Positions 42,292 through 52,585 of a stretch of DNA of 64,000 nucleotides are shown here, piece by piece; positions within the stretch are counted from its first letter, which is position 1; every line of letters starts with the position of its first letter. The translations under genes were made by a program, and so were the position numbers. The notes below the pieces were generated by a model, which was not told the origin of the DNA, did not search any database, and saw only the letters and a program-made list of their open reading frames with translations. Source of the stretch: Fusarium oxysporum f. sp. lycopersici 4287 (Eukaryota > Ascomycota > Sordariomycetes > Hypocreales > Nectriaceae); the NCBI RefSeq assembly GCF_000149955.1, contig NC_030988.1:2749355-2813354 (forward strand), in the 5' to 3' direction.

Positions 42292-44151
42292 ACGTGGTTG
42301 ATAAGCATGCCGACCGGACAAGTATGCCGACCAAAAATCCCTCATCCTACATCATTTCCATCTGATCAGATACTTCTCAACCACCCATTATGTCACAACC
42401 TTCAAATGAAGCTAGAATTCTTCTTGCCCTTCAGGCCCTTCAAAATAACCCAAAATTACGTCTCCGACGCGCTGCTACTATATATAAGGTTGGATATAGT
42501 ACCCTCCGTGACCGAAGGAATGGCATTCAATCGCGAAGCGATTGGGTCCCAAAGTCACGGAAACTATCTGATCTAGAAGAACAGATAATAGTTCAATTCC
42601 TCCTTGACCTAGATTCCCGAGGATTTCCTGCGCGACTGCGTTTTGTGGAAGAAATAGCCAATTCTCTGCTCGCTGGCCGCGATGCATCACCTGTTGGCAA
42701 GCGCTGGGCTCATAACTTCGTCAAGCGGCAACCAGAGCTAAAGACGCGTTTATTTCGGAGATATGACTACCAGAGAGCCAAATGCGAAGATCCGACTATT
42801 ATTCGTGGCTGGTTTAGGCTTGTACAGAATACAATTGCAAAGTACGGTATCCGATCAGATGATATCTGGAACTTTGATGAGACTGGCTTTATGATGGGCC
42901 TTATAATGGCCGGAATGGCAGTTACAGGCTCGGAAAGGCAAGGAAGACCAAAATCAGTGCAGCCTGGAAATCGTGAATGGATTGCAGTAATCCAGGCGAT
43001 TAATGCAGAAGGTCAATCGATCGCGCCATTCATCATTGGTGCGGGCCAATACCACCTTGCCAACTGGTACCGAGAAAGCAACCTCCCGGCCGACTGGGTT
43101 ATCGCAACGAGCCAAAATGGTTGGACAAATAATGAGCTGGGTCTTGAGTGGCTAAAGCACTTTGATCGATCTACAACTAAACGATCAAATGCTCGGTATC
43201 GTCTTCTGATCCTTGATGGTCACGAAAGCCACCACTCTACCGACTTTGAGAAATATTGCAAGGAGAACAAGATTATCACGCTCTGTATGCCTGCTCATGC
43301 ATCCCATCTACTCCAGCCTCTCGATATTGGGTGCTTTGCAGTACTGAAAAAGGCTTATGGTCAAGAAATAGAGCATCTGATCAGATGCTCTATAACCCAT
43401 ATTTCCAAGACTGAGTTCTTCCCGGCCTTTTATGCCGCCTTTAAAGCTACTTTTACAGAAAGCAATATCCGGGGGGGTTTTAGAGGAGCTGGACTTGCTC
43501 CTCTTGACCCAGAAACCGTGATCTCAAAGCTTGATGTGCAGCTACGAACCCCAACGCCTCCCGGGGAGGTCAGCCAACCATCAACCCCATGGGTTTCAAA
43601 GACTCCTAAGACAGCAACAGAGGCTCAATCTCAGTCTGAATACCTGGAAAGACGAATCAGAAGACATAAAAGCAGCTCCCCAGAGTCAATTATAGAGGCT
43701 TTAAAGTCAAATACTAAAGCAACAAGGGCAATTATGCATGAGGTTGTCTTATTGAGAAATGAGGTGCGAAATCTTCGAGATGCAAATGAGATACTAAGCC
43801 GGCGCCGGAGGGCAAAAAGGACTAGACTACAGAAAGGAGGGGCAATGACTGTACAGGAAGCATCGCAAGTAATTGATCAGATGGATGTTGATGCGCAGGT
43901 AGTGGCCGAATCATCTAGAAATGGTGCTCGAGGAAGGTCGGATCGACCGGGTGGTCGGCGATGTGGTGTATGCGGCAAGGCCGGGCATAATGCAAGAACC
44001 TGTCAGGTAGTAATTGAGACATCTAGGGAAGAGTATAGTAAGTAGTTTTACTTGATTAGATGGTTTGTGGTGTTTTTAAATGGATTTAAAAGTTTAAGGC
44101 TGAAATTTTTGGTCGGCATACTTGTCTGGTCGGCATGCTTATCAACCACGT
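42292..44151 (+). mobile_element. Intact pogo/Fot-type DNA transposon
   Basis: 1860 bp, TA on both sides, with 41-bp TIRs differing at one base: ACGTGGTTGATAAGC, ATGCCGACC, (A/G)GACAAGT, ATGCCGACC. It contains one intact transposase gene. The likely autonomous source for the related MITEs as regards the core sequence, though its 9-bp word differs. Confidence 0.95.
42390..44045 (+). CDS. Pogo-type transposase (DDE_1)
   Basis: 551 residues without introns. N-terminal Psq-type helix-turn-helix (LRRAATIYKVGYSTLRDRRN), CENP-B-type second helix-turn-helix (GFPARLRFVEEIANSLL ... GKRWAHNFVKRQPEL), then the catalytic domain: Asp in WNFDETGFMMG, Asp in LLILDGHESHHS, and the third acid in LLQPLDIGCFAVLKKAYG. 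A C-terminal coiled-coil-like region follows, and the protein ends with a zinc knuckle, CGVCGKAGHNARTC. It cuts and pastes at TA sites. All catalytic acids are present and the ORF is unbroken, so it may be active. Confidence 0.95.
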   Translation: MSQPSNEARILLALQALQNNPKLRLRRAATIYKVGYSTLRDRRNGIQSRSDWVPKSRKLSDLEEQIIVQFLLDLDSRGFPARLRFVEEIANSLLAGRDASPVGKRWAHNFVKRQPELKTRLFRRYDYQRAKCEDPTIIRGWFRLVQNTIAKYGIRSDDIWNFDETGFMMGLIMAGMAVTGSERQGRPKSVQPGNREWIAVIQAINAEGQSIAPFIIGAGQYHLANWYRESNLPADWVIATSQNGWTNNELGLEWLKHFDRSTTKRSNARYRLLILDGHESHHSTDFEKYCKENKIITLCMPAHASHLLQPLDIGCFAVLKKAYGQEIEHLIRCSITHISKTEFFPAFYAAFKATFTESNIRGGFRGAGLAPLDPETVISKLDVQLRTPTPPGEVSQPSTPWVSKTPKTATEAQSQSEYLERRIRRHKSSSPESIIEALKSNTKATRAIMHEVVLLRNEVRNLRDANEILSRRRRAKRTRLQKGGAMTVQEASQVIDQMDVDAQVVAESSRNGARGRSDRPGGRRCGVCGKAGHNARTCQVVIETSREEYSK

Positions 44152-44348
44152 TAACTCTCTGCCTCTTAAATGGATATCCAGATTGATGTCCACCTAAATA
44201 CCGCTCTCTGATTGGCTGAAAAGATCTTATCAACTGATTAGATGATGAAAAGGTTTCTCTCAATTTCATCAGCACCACCATCTCAGTACTCGTTCAAACG
44301 GCCCTAGGTATTCTAGCACAATTAGCTTATCCAGGTGATTTATCGACC

Positions 44349-44867
44349 ATGACATCATCTCAGACCACCGCCGCCTCTACGCCCTCGATTTCGGACCAGC
44401 CCATTACTGGGACGTCTCTGGACTTTTTCCTCTTCTTCAACGCAACGTATCCTGATGAAGACACCCAGAACACCACCGGTGGGTCACGTACGCGCAAATC
44501 TAGGGGCATGGTGATGTATCGATGTCTCCATTACCCTGCCGATAAGCCCTGGACGAATCGGACGCGGGACAACGCATGGCATCATGCCCGGCGGTGCCAT
44601 GCCGATATTATCTCTTCCCTCGATCGCACGCTCATTGGGGGCAGTTCTGATGTTCTAGATGATGAAAGGGAAGTCAAACGTCCTCGGATTGATGCTTTCT
44701 TTCCCTCTCGTTACTCGGATGGTGGCTACATCGAGATCAAAGGAAAACATATCCGCGGTTATCCTGCATGGCAATTGATATCCTCTCAATCCCTCCTGAA
44801 TCATCTGACCTTGAGTCTCACTTCTCATCGGCGCGGCGTACGCTATCATGGGATAGAGAGAGCATGA
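44349..44867 (+). CDS. BED-zinc-finger-only protein of hAT-D
   Basis: 172 residues from ATG. SLDFFLFFNATYPDEDTQ and YRCLHYPADKPWTNRTRDNAWHHARRCH match the N-terminal BED-like DNA-binding region of fungal hAT transposases (compare hAT-A at 54005, YVCLHCSTRWSNGYTSNAINHAQNRH); the first Cys pair is imperfect. The catalytic and dimerisation domains are absent. Whether it is expressed is unknown. It could be a leftover, or a DNA-binding competitor of full-length transposases. Confidence 0.7.
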   Translation: MTSSQTTAASTPSISDQPITGTSLDFFLFFNATYPDEDTQNTTGGSRTRKSRGMVMYRCLHYPADKPWTNRTRDNAWHHARRCHADIISSLDRTLIGGSSDVLDDEREVKRPRIDAFFPSRYSDGGYIEIKGKHIRGYPAWQLISSQSLLNHLTLSLTSHRRGVRYHGIERA

Positions 44868-45374
44868 CCTGTGAGAACCTTCAAGGTTGAGTGTGTGGGC
44901 AACTGGATGCGCGAGGGTATTATTGTGCCCAGGTCTCACGGCGGCAGGGGCGTTATTTCGAGCGTTGCTGTTGAATTTAGCGTTGAAACAGAGGCAGAGG
45001 ACTTTCTAGATTAGGGCAATTTCTTGTTCTTTCCTCTAGCCTGCAAGAATTATATGTGGTTTATCTGGATATCAACCTTGCTAAAGTGGCTATGTGGCTG
45101 TATGGATATCTACCTGGATATATCGATATCCAGATAATTTCTCCCACTTATCTGGATATCGATATGAGGGCCAGAATTTCGGTGGATATCGATATACGCA
45201 GGTCTGGGTGCGGCCTCGTGGTTATGACAGGATCTTGCCGCGACGCTAGAAATCGAGAAATTCAAGCTGGCTGAGGTACAGAGTGCAATGTACTGCGGGG
45301 CGAAGTGAATATGCCGCTAACCCAATTTAGCACACTTGCAGTGATTTCAGGGGTTTTGCAACAGTCACCTCTAT

Positions 45375-46410
45375 AGCCTGCCATACTCGATCCAGTCCAG
45401 TCCAAATTTCTGAAACTGTGAATCCAGTCCATCCAAATCCACTCCAATGCTAGTCCAGTCCAACAAGATCACTGATATTATCGGCGGCTGGACGAGACGC
45501 CCATCTACTATACGGCTATGGCACTCCATCCAGCTTATCGTTGGGACTGGTTTGATGAAACGTGGGCTCATAAGCCTAGTTGGGTTGAAAAGGCAAGAGA
45601 GATGGTTGTCCGATTACGCTCATCTCGAGGTTAGAACCAGCAGCAGCAGAGGCGACGACGATCCACCGGCAAAAAGACTTCGGTTTTTCAACCCCTTCGA
45701 GAAGAACAGTCGTGTGCCGAACTCACTGCCAGCCCACGCAGCAGCTATTGTTGGTGACGAGTACCAAGCGTGGCAGACGGATCGTGACGCAGCGACGGCA
45801 ACGTTCGTGATCCAATTGGTTACTGGATCACTAAGCAAAGCAGATATCCTCGGTTATCCAGGATGGCCTTGGACTTCCTGACGATTCAGCCGATATCAGC
45901 CGAGTGTGAGAGGTTATTTTCAGCTGCTGGCAAGATAGTCTCGGGGTTGCGTATGAACCTGGATGCTAAGATCATCGCCATATGTCAGGTTTACGCTCTT
46001 GGTACCGTGCTGGCCTTATCAAGGATCTGGATCCATTGCTTAAGTCACACCTTGAAAGTAAGCCTGATGCCGGTTATGGGACTCTAAGCGACGGCGAGCT
46101 GGCGCTTGCTGAGACAAAATGGCTATTGGAGGGTGAGGATAGCGCCAGCGAGGTTAACGATTCATCACAGGAGCAACAGGCTAAAGAGTTAGTGTCAACC
46201 TCTGAAAGTGAGGGTGAATAGGCACCCACGAGGTTGTGAATAGCCTCAAAATTCCACTTATAAATCCCCTATAAATCCACGTATGTATATCCATTCCACT
46301 CCGGTCGAATATGTGTTACATCCACTATGTAATTGCCTAAAAAATCGTACATCCACTCTATTTGGTCCAAAGTGGAGTGGATGTAGTGGTTCCGACCCTT
46401 GCTGTGCTCG
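45375..46410 (+). pseudogene. hAT-E remnant: C-terminal transposase half
   Basis: The left end carries CCAGTCCA subterminal repeats (45385-45470). Coding remains in shifting frames: ETPIYYTAMALHPAYRWDWFDETW at 45497-45570, DDPPAKRLRFFNPFEK, VGDEYQAW, and the dimerisation domain ARMALDFLTIQPISAECERLFSAAGKIV near 45863-45950. It closes with ALAETKWLLEGEDS and a stop at 46219-46221. The right end holds CCACTCC/GGAGTGG repeats to about 46410. The N-terminal and catalytic parts are deleted, and at least two frameshifts are present. Confidence 0.82.
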
Positions 46411-46618
46411 AAGATGGTGAATGGCACATCGCTATCAATGACGAACCCAACGCTTAGTTCTTATATGGTTTTTATTTTCGCTTTTAATATGACGCTCTGT
46501 TCAAGCCGGCGCCTTTTAGGTTTTGCACTAGAATAAATATCAATGGCACTTTCATCACCAGGACTTGGCTCACTAGACTGGCTGGCTGGGGTGATCCGGT
46601 GAGCTCTATGTAGGTCGG

Positions 46619-47074
46619 TCAGCTGCTGGGTATCTTATGAACAATATTGAACGGGATAAGTACATGCTTTCGGAGATGATCTGCTGCGGAAGACGTGGCT
46701 TGCACCGAGAAGAACTCCGCTGCGCCTTTCATGTCACATCGATTGCAGCACCAGACATGACCTATCTGTTGATCCTGATAGTTCAGTTCCATAAGGAAGG
46801 TCCTGTGCGACCTAATCCAGCTCTTCCTGCCCTTTGCACCTTTTCGAGCCAGCGAATCCTCTTGAACGAAGCGACGGTTCTTCCAGGTAATCTTGGGCAG
46901 ATCCTCAATAGTCGGGTTAGGAGGTAAAGCTGCAACGGCTACCTCTTCTAACTGCTTGGCAACCGTCTTAGGCTGAGATAATCGTAAGAAGACGGAAGAG
47001 GGAGGTATAAGGCAAGGCGTCAACGTTGCTGGCAGAAAGCCAGCTGGCGATGGGGAGAGCGGCGAATTCGACAT
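46619..47074 (-). pseudogene. hAT transposase N-terminal fragment (BED finger)
   Basis: 151-residue frame from ATG at 47074. After a Pro/Ser-rich start it has KSWIRSHRTFLMELNYQDQQIGHVWCCNRCDMKG ... SSAADHLRKHV, a BED-type C-x2-C ... H-x4-H-like finger. It stops where the catalytic domain should begin. An A/T homopolymer of about 30 bases lies just upstream (47090-47121). Confidence 0.65.
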
Positions 47075-47086
47075 TTTGCTAATGAA

Positions 47087-47122
<36 letters not shown>

Positions 47123-47125
47123 CAT

Positions 47126-47802
47126 ATATAGAAGGGGCCGTTTTGGTGGCGCGACATGGTTAGGAAACGCGTTCCAGGTTGCATACGCGTAGTAAGGCTA
47201 CGCGATAGAACACGATAGTAGATACTTGGTTTTGGGGCTGACCCACCGCTATTAGAAAGTAGACCTCCATCTATAACTATCTGGTGTAGGGTAGTGGTCC
47301 AGGAAGAGGTGAATTTTTGCCTCGATATTAGACGATCGCATGATGCATTTGTAATAGTTATATCAATTATTTCAACTTTCGAAATGCATGAATTGATTTG
47401 ATTGAAAGGAAGAATTCGACAATTTGATTGATTTGATTGGGGTGATTGATTGATTGATTGAGTTGACATATGACGAGCGCTGCTGCTGGCAGGAGATGTT
47501 GTTCAGATTGGTGAACACATCGCCAGCCAAAATGAGGAACCCGATAAATGCCTCTTCCTAGGCCAGATCAGGGCAAGGTCCGAAAAGGAGGCGGCCTGGT
47601 GGGTGTGACGCCACTTTTCTATTGGCGGACGGTATATAATATGAGGAGGGCTATGCCGCCCTCATCTTCCCCCCCCCCCAAAAGCTTTTTCTTTTCCCTC
47701 ATCCTACCTACTTACGCACAGGCTGGCTATCTGCCCCTCCTTTTTATTTTTATTTTTTTTATCAACAAACCGACGCGCTGCGCCTTTTTATCTGCTCGCA
47801 AC
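47126..47802. other. TRK 2 upstream region
   Basis: Contains a GATT tetranucleotide stretch near 47440-47460, a CCAAT-type ATTGG at 47621, the TATA-like site below and a C run at 47670. No gene. Confidence 0.5.
47633..47640 (+). promoter_or_regulatory. TATA-like box of TRK 2
   Basis: TATATAAT 163-170 bp before the start codon, with pyrimidine-rich sequence between. Plausible position; not proven. Confidence 0.45.
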
Positions 47803-50342
47803 ATGTGGCGTCCGCCTATCAACTTTTTGACCCTGCATTGTGATGCTACCCACTGCCCCACACAGACATTGTGGATTGACAGGCTAATGGCATCTTTGGC
47901 TAGATGCATGGATCATATCGATGAGTTTACTGGCGCTGCCCATTCTCGCACCCTACGGCAACATCAGTGTGACTGATGCCTATTTTTTCGGCGCCAGTGC
48001 ATCGACTGAGTCTGGTCTGAATACGTACGTGGACCTTTGCGTTCTTGGGTCGTCGCCCCTCCACTGACCCTCTACCATACAGCGTTGACGTGAAAGATCT
48101 CAAAACCTACCAGCAGCTCTACATATATTTTATCCCCATCATCACAAACCTGGGCTTCATCAACATCGGCGTCGTTATCGTCCGTCTATATTGGTTCAAG
48201 AAACATCTGAAGCGCCGCGGTAGGAATTCCGTTCATCCGGTGCTGTGGAGATGGCTGACAACACATGGCAATAGCTCCTCAGTTGTTCAGCCCCAGACGA
48301 CGAGACGCATCCGGTGAGAATGTCGAAGATGGTAAAATTGTGGAAGAGAAGGCCCAGAATGATTTACCTGCCGTGACGGCTCCTAGCAACAACCTGGAGC
48401 AGCATGCGACCACAGACACTCCTGTCCCACGCACTACCACCATCACTTTTGACCCTTCCATAGATCAACGTAGAGACAGTGCGACGCTCTACATCCCCGG
48501 TCCGCAGGATCGGGACCGAGGTTTGTTGCTTGCCAGAGGTTATTTGCCCGCTGTCGATGCTGACCAAAAAAACAAGGACATCCCATCATTGCCAAAACGG
48601 GAAACGAGCACTATGACTCTGACAACAGCGACGATGGCATGCCCCCCAATCCTTTCCTGGAGACTTGGAGTACATACTAACGTTTGAAAGTAGACCGTAT
48701 TACTCCTGTTCCTACTGCTGCCTCTGGCGAGCCTAGTTCATCCATGCGACGACGCCTGCCTCGCCGCATTAGTACCGGTGACGGCCTCCAGATGACAGCC
48801 ACGCGATCCATGGATCGCGTCGCTGGTATTGCCTCATCGCTGCTCATGATGGGATCTGAGACGACGCGTCCCCGGCGTCAATCATCCTCCTCTGTCTCTC
48901 AGCAGCAACCCGCCCTCAACGACCGTCCGTTTTTGTCGCGTCAAGCCACCATTGGGCGAAACTCTGAGTTCCAAAACCTCACATCACATGATAGGGAATT
49001 GTTAGGTGGCATTGAGTACCGCAGCCTGAAGCTCTTGCTCAAGATTGTGACAGGTTGGTCCCCACCAGTTCTGACATGGGAGTTTGTTAACTGGCAGGGA
49101 AGCCTACTTCTTCGGTGTTCACTTATTCGGTGCTATTTGTCTTCTGGGCTGGATTCAGACTGCCAATCCCAAGTACAGAGAGTACCTGCAGTCAACTGGA
49201 CAAGATAAGAACTGGTGGTGAGCAGGAAATCACGCACTGTGTCAGGTCTTGAATGTGTGTTGACCATTGCTTTTAGGGCATTCTATTCCGCGCAGACCAT
49301 GGTTGACAACCTCGGCTTCACCTTGACACCCGACTCTATGATCTCTTTCCGGGATGCCAAGTGGCCCATGATTCTTATGAGCTTCCTTGCCTTTGCTGGA
49401 AACACCCTCTACCCGGTCTTCCTGCGCTTGATCATCTGGACTATGTCCAAGCTCCTGCCCAAGCATTCCTCAACACAAGAGCCCTTGGGTTTCCTTCTCA
49501 ACTACCCGCGCAGATGCTACACCCTTCTCTTTCCTAGCAAGCCCACCTGGATCCTCTTTGGTATCATTTTCTCTCTCAACTTCATAGATGTGTTGCTTAT
49601 CATCATCCTCGATCTCGACAATCCCGAAGTAGCATCTCTTCCCCTAGACTCCCGCATCCCAGCTGCCATATTCCAGGCCGCATCGGCTCGTCATACAGGC
49701 ACTGCCACATTTAACCTAGCAAATGTCAATCCGGGAGTGCAATTGAGTTTACTAGTTATGATGTACATTGCTGTCTTCCCGATCGCTCTTAGCATCCGTC
49801 TCTCTAATACGTATGAGGAGAAATCGCTAGGAATTTGGGAGCCAGAAGGCTCTCTCAATGAGCGAAATGGCAAATCATATTTGATGCAGCACATAAAGAA
49901 TCAGCTTGGTTTTGATTTGTGGTATATCTTTCTAGGGACGTTTTGCATTTGCGTCGCCGAAGCTACTCGAATTGCTGATGTGAAAGATCCGGTAGGCATC
50001 AGCAGCCCTTGGCAGGTTCTTTTCGACTCGATCTCCTAACTATTTGCAGGCCTTCACCATCTTTTCAATCCTTTTCGAAGTCACTTCAGCTTAGTAAGCA
50101 CCTCCAATTTCCAGGCCTCTCGCTCCGTATGCTTATAACCTTCTAGTGGCAATGTCGGCCTCAGTCTTGGCTATCCGACAGTTAGCACCTCTCTGTGTGG
50201 CAAGTTTGGGACTTTTGGCAAAGTTGTTATCTGTTTGACTATGATTAGAGGACGCCACCGTGGACTGCCGTACGCCCTCGATCGCGCCGTCATGTTACCA
50301 GATGAACACCTTCTAGAGACTCCTGCAGACAGCACTGAGTGA
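47803..50342 (+). CDS. TRK-type potassium transporter 2
   Basis: Second TRK K+ uptake protein, intact. Predicted exons 47803-47839, 47904-48024, 48083-48219, 48275-48520, 48694-49053, 49103-49217, 49277-49991, 50050-50093 and 50147-50342 give 656 residues. Pore segments: ASTESGLNT, MVDNLGFTLTPDSM, SARHTGTATFNL and SAYGNVGLSLG, all with the usual glycines. It differs from TRK 1 by an extra intron after GLN, a shorter cytoplasmic loop and a shorter C-terminus. The 173-bp intron 48521-48693 has ACTAAC near its TAG end. The loop contains RSMDRVAGIASSLLMMGS and IGRNSEFQNLTSHDRELLGGIEYRSLKLL, the latter highly conserved with TRK 1. It lies between a transposon nest and a RING gene, 22.7 kb from TRK 1. 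Confidence 0.93.
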
Positions 50343-50883
50343 TTTTCGGTCAAAACGGGGATGTGGTTCTGATTTCGCGTTGTGTAGGGGAAGGATTTTA
50401 TCACTGGAAATGTGCCTCGTTGGTTAGAATGAGCTGGGCACGATCCTGTTGTACTTCATTATTTAGACCCATTGATATGTCCTCTCCTACCCGCCACTTG
50501 TTGTCTTGATCAACATTCTTCACAAGTGTAGCTCTGACATAGCACTCAAGACTAGACAAGTTATTTCCTGTAGAACCCCTTACTAGAGTTATCTTTATGG
50601 GAGAATGACAAAAAGCTCATTGTACATGCGATGTCGGCGTTCGCATGATGCGCTTCCCGGCCCATGACATATTCCGATCCGCAGACGGTATAATATTGAC
50701 CCGGTATCCTGTTCCAATCAAAGAGATTGGCACCGGAAACCCCTCAGCCAAAACCGTTTCATATCACCGCAACACGCCGTATTTTTCTACTCCCATACCT
50801 CCCAAAGACCAGCTCGTGCATATTTCTTTTCATTGCTCTTGGCTGGGCGTGCTTTTTTCTCTACTTTTTCCCCTTATCTAAGC
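50343..50883. other. Intergenic TRK 2 to RING gene
   Basis: Terminator of TRK 2 and promoter of the RING-H2 gene. No further feature recognised. Confidence 0.4.
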
Positions 50884-51846
50884 ATGTTCTTGCCTCCAGA
50901 CATTTTCGTGAGGGCAGATGCTGAAGAGCACCGCTATGCGCCCCACAAGCCTCCCTTGGTGGCAATCATCCTAAGCATCCTTGCGGCTGTGATTATGATG
51001 CTCACGCCTTTCTTGTATAGCAAGATAGCCCTCAGGCGATGCTTCCCCACACGTACGACCCATCCGCCTCGTAGGACGATTTTGTGTCTCACTCCGGAGG
51101 CGCTCGAGCTGATGCCCATCACCAAATATCGGACGTCGCTTCAAGGCAATCACGAGCGGGCTTCGCAGAAAGGCACGAACAGCCTCATCACGTCATCTGA
51201 CAGATGTCAGGAATGCTCCATCTGCGCAGAGGACTTCTTGGAAGATGTCGGTATCCGTTCGCTGCCTTGTGGCCACCGCTTCCATCCCGAATGTATCGAT
51301 CCGTGGCTCCTGGAGCGCTCCGTCACATGCCCAATGTGGTGAGTCTGCCTCAAAACTGAGACTTTTTAACAACATCTAATTTCTTCTAGCCGAGTCAGTA
51401 CTATTACCGGCCTTTTAATGGCCCCTAAAATGCCCGCCCGGCCTCGTCGGGTCCTATCCATCACTGAATTCTGGACACAGCGACGCACCAGATCAAGAGT
51501 TAAGTTAGCACTCGCGTCCATCTCTCGATACAGCCTAACGCAGTTGATAGGCTTCCGGGGATCTCCCTGCCTTTACTACCGTCTCAACCATTCAATCCGG
51601 CGGGCCGGGAACCGCGATCCAGCCACGCCCTTTTCGCCGCTATCAAACTCCGATGCCGACAGTTGCAGAAATCCTAGAGCAGGTGGGCCCTGCTCCGAGG
51701 TGATGGGTGGTGTTGTTAAAACAGAAAAATGGAGGGGAGAGGAACTAATGACAGAATTGGGATGGGGCAGTGGGTTAGGCTCTTGGAAATGTAGGGAGCA
51801 GATTTGTCAGTCGAACAAATTCAAGTTTCTGTTTCAATATTGTTAA
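50884..51846 (+). CDS. Membrane-anchored RING-H2 protein, probable E3 ubiquitin ligase
   Basis: Exons 50884-51338 and 51390-51846 give 303 residues. One membrane segment near the N-terminus (LVAIILSILAAVIMMLTPFLY, about residues 24-44) is followed by a basic linker and a RING-H2 domain: CSIC, LPCGHRFHPEC and TCPMC, i.e. the C3-H2-C3 ligand order. The intron splits the codon of the last zinc-binding Cys and restores it exactly, which supports the model. The tail after the RING is basic then low-complexity and has no recognised domain. The frame is open upstream of the chosen ATG but without another ATG. RING-H2 proteins of this layout transfer ubiquitin at membranes; the target is unknown. Next to TRK 2, transporter turnover is one guess. 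Confidence 0.85.
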
Positions 51847-52585
51847 GTAAATGATTTGAGTGAGGAAGTTATGGAGCTCGAAGGTTCTGAGGTCAGTGCT
51901 ACGAGCGAATTTGTGGGATCGACAAGCGAATTCGAAGGCGAGTGGTAGCCAATCTTTTCACTGTTCAGTATGAGCATCAATCCGGAATGTTTCGGAGACT
52001 AAAGTTTTTGACAAGACAGAATGGGCGGAATGCCTGCTGTTGCTTCTGATGCTTATGGTTGATGTCGTCAATGAACATCTGTGCCTGCCATCTTGCCTGG
52101 TCGAGTGTAGAGAAAGTTATTTCTCCCCGTCAGCATCGCCGACGCGGCGGTCAGCGGAACGGTAACTCTACGCAGCAATAGCTACATTCGTCAGGTATTG
52201 CACATGCTACTCTCATCTCAAGGGACAATATGCACATGCGTTGCCTGAAGCTAGGTATGAAACCATGCTCAGACTTGTATCTTTCCATGATCTCAAAAAT
52301 TTCGGAAAGGCCTCAGGTCAGTAAGGCATAGCAAAATAACAATTCCACTTTCACTCAAAACCACCATGATTCTCTACCTAACGGTCTTGACCCGGTTTGA
52401 GCCTTGACTCCGGGCGCATATTGCCCGATGTACATCAGCGATGTACCTGACAGCTATACTACCAAAGACACGAACATACAGACAAAACAACAAAGAAAAG
52501 GGGATAGGGGGTTCACTACCACAATTACCTGTTGCACATGATCTAGTAGGCGACGAAAGTGAATTTTCCTCTCATCAGTAAACTC
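51847..52585. other. Intergenic, nothing recognised
   Basis: No coding, RNA or repeat feature supported. Confidence 0.4.

Larger units (their letters stand above)
42207..45206 (+). mobile_element. hAT-D: non-autonomous BED-only hAT element hosting a pogo element
   Basis: Terminal repeats start CAGACCTGCGTAT and are followed by ATATCGATATC subterminal palindromes at both ends. The 8-bp target duplication GGTGCGGC is perfect (42199-42206 and 45207-45214), so the boundaries are firm. The pogo element 42292-44151 sits in the left subterminal repeats. Without it the element is only about 1.1 kb and keeps just the BED zinc-finger part of a transposase (44349-44867). Confidence 0.92.

Noticed and set aside
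44868..45006. Short frame downstream of the BED ORF (VECVGNWMREGIIVPRSHGG...)
   Set aside because: Faintly like a LINE ORF segment but too short to assign; left unannotated inside hAT-D.
48669..48693. Possible 24-base micro-intron in TRK 2 (GTACAT ... ACTAAC ... TAG)
   Set aside because: It would keep frame, but a single 173-bp intron 48521-48693 using the same acceptor and branch site also keeps frame and is far more normal.
50833..50883. N-terminal extension of the RING-H2 protein
   Set aside because: It opens with TTG, not ATG; the first in-frame ATG is at 50884.
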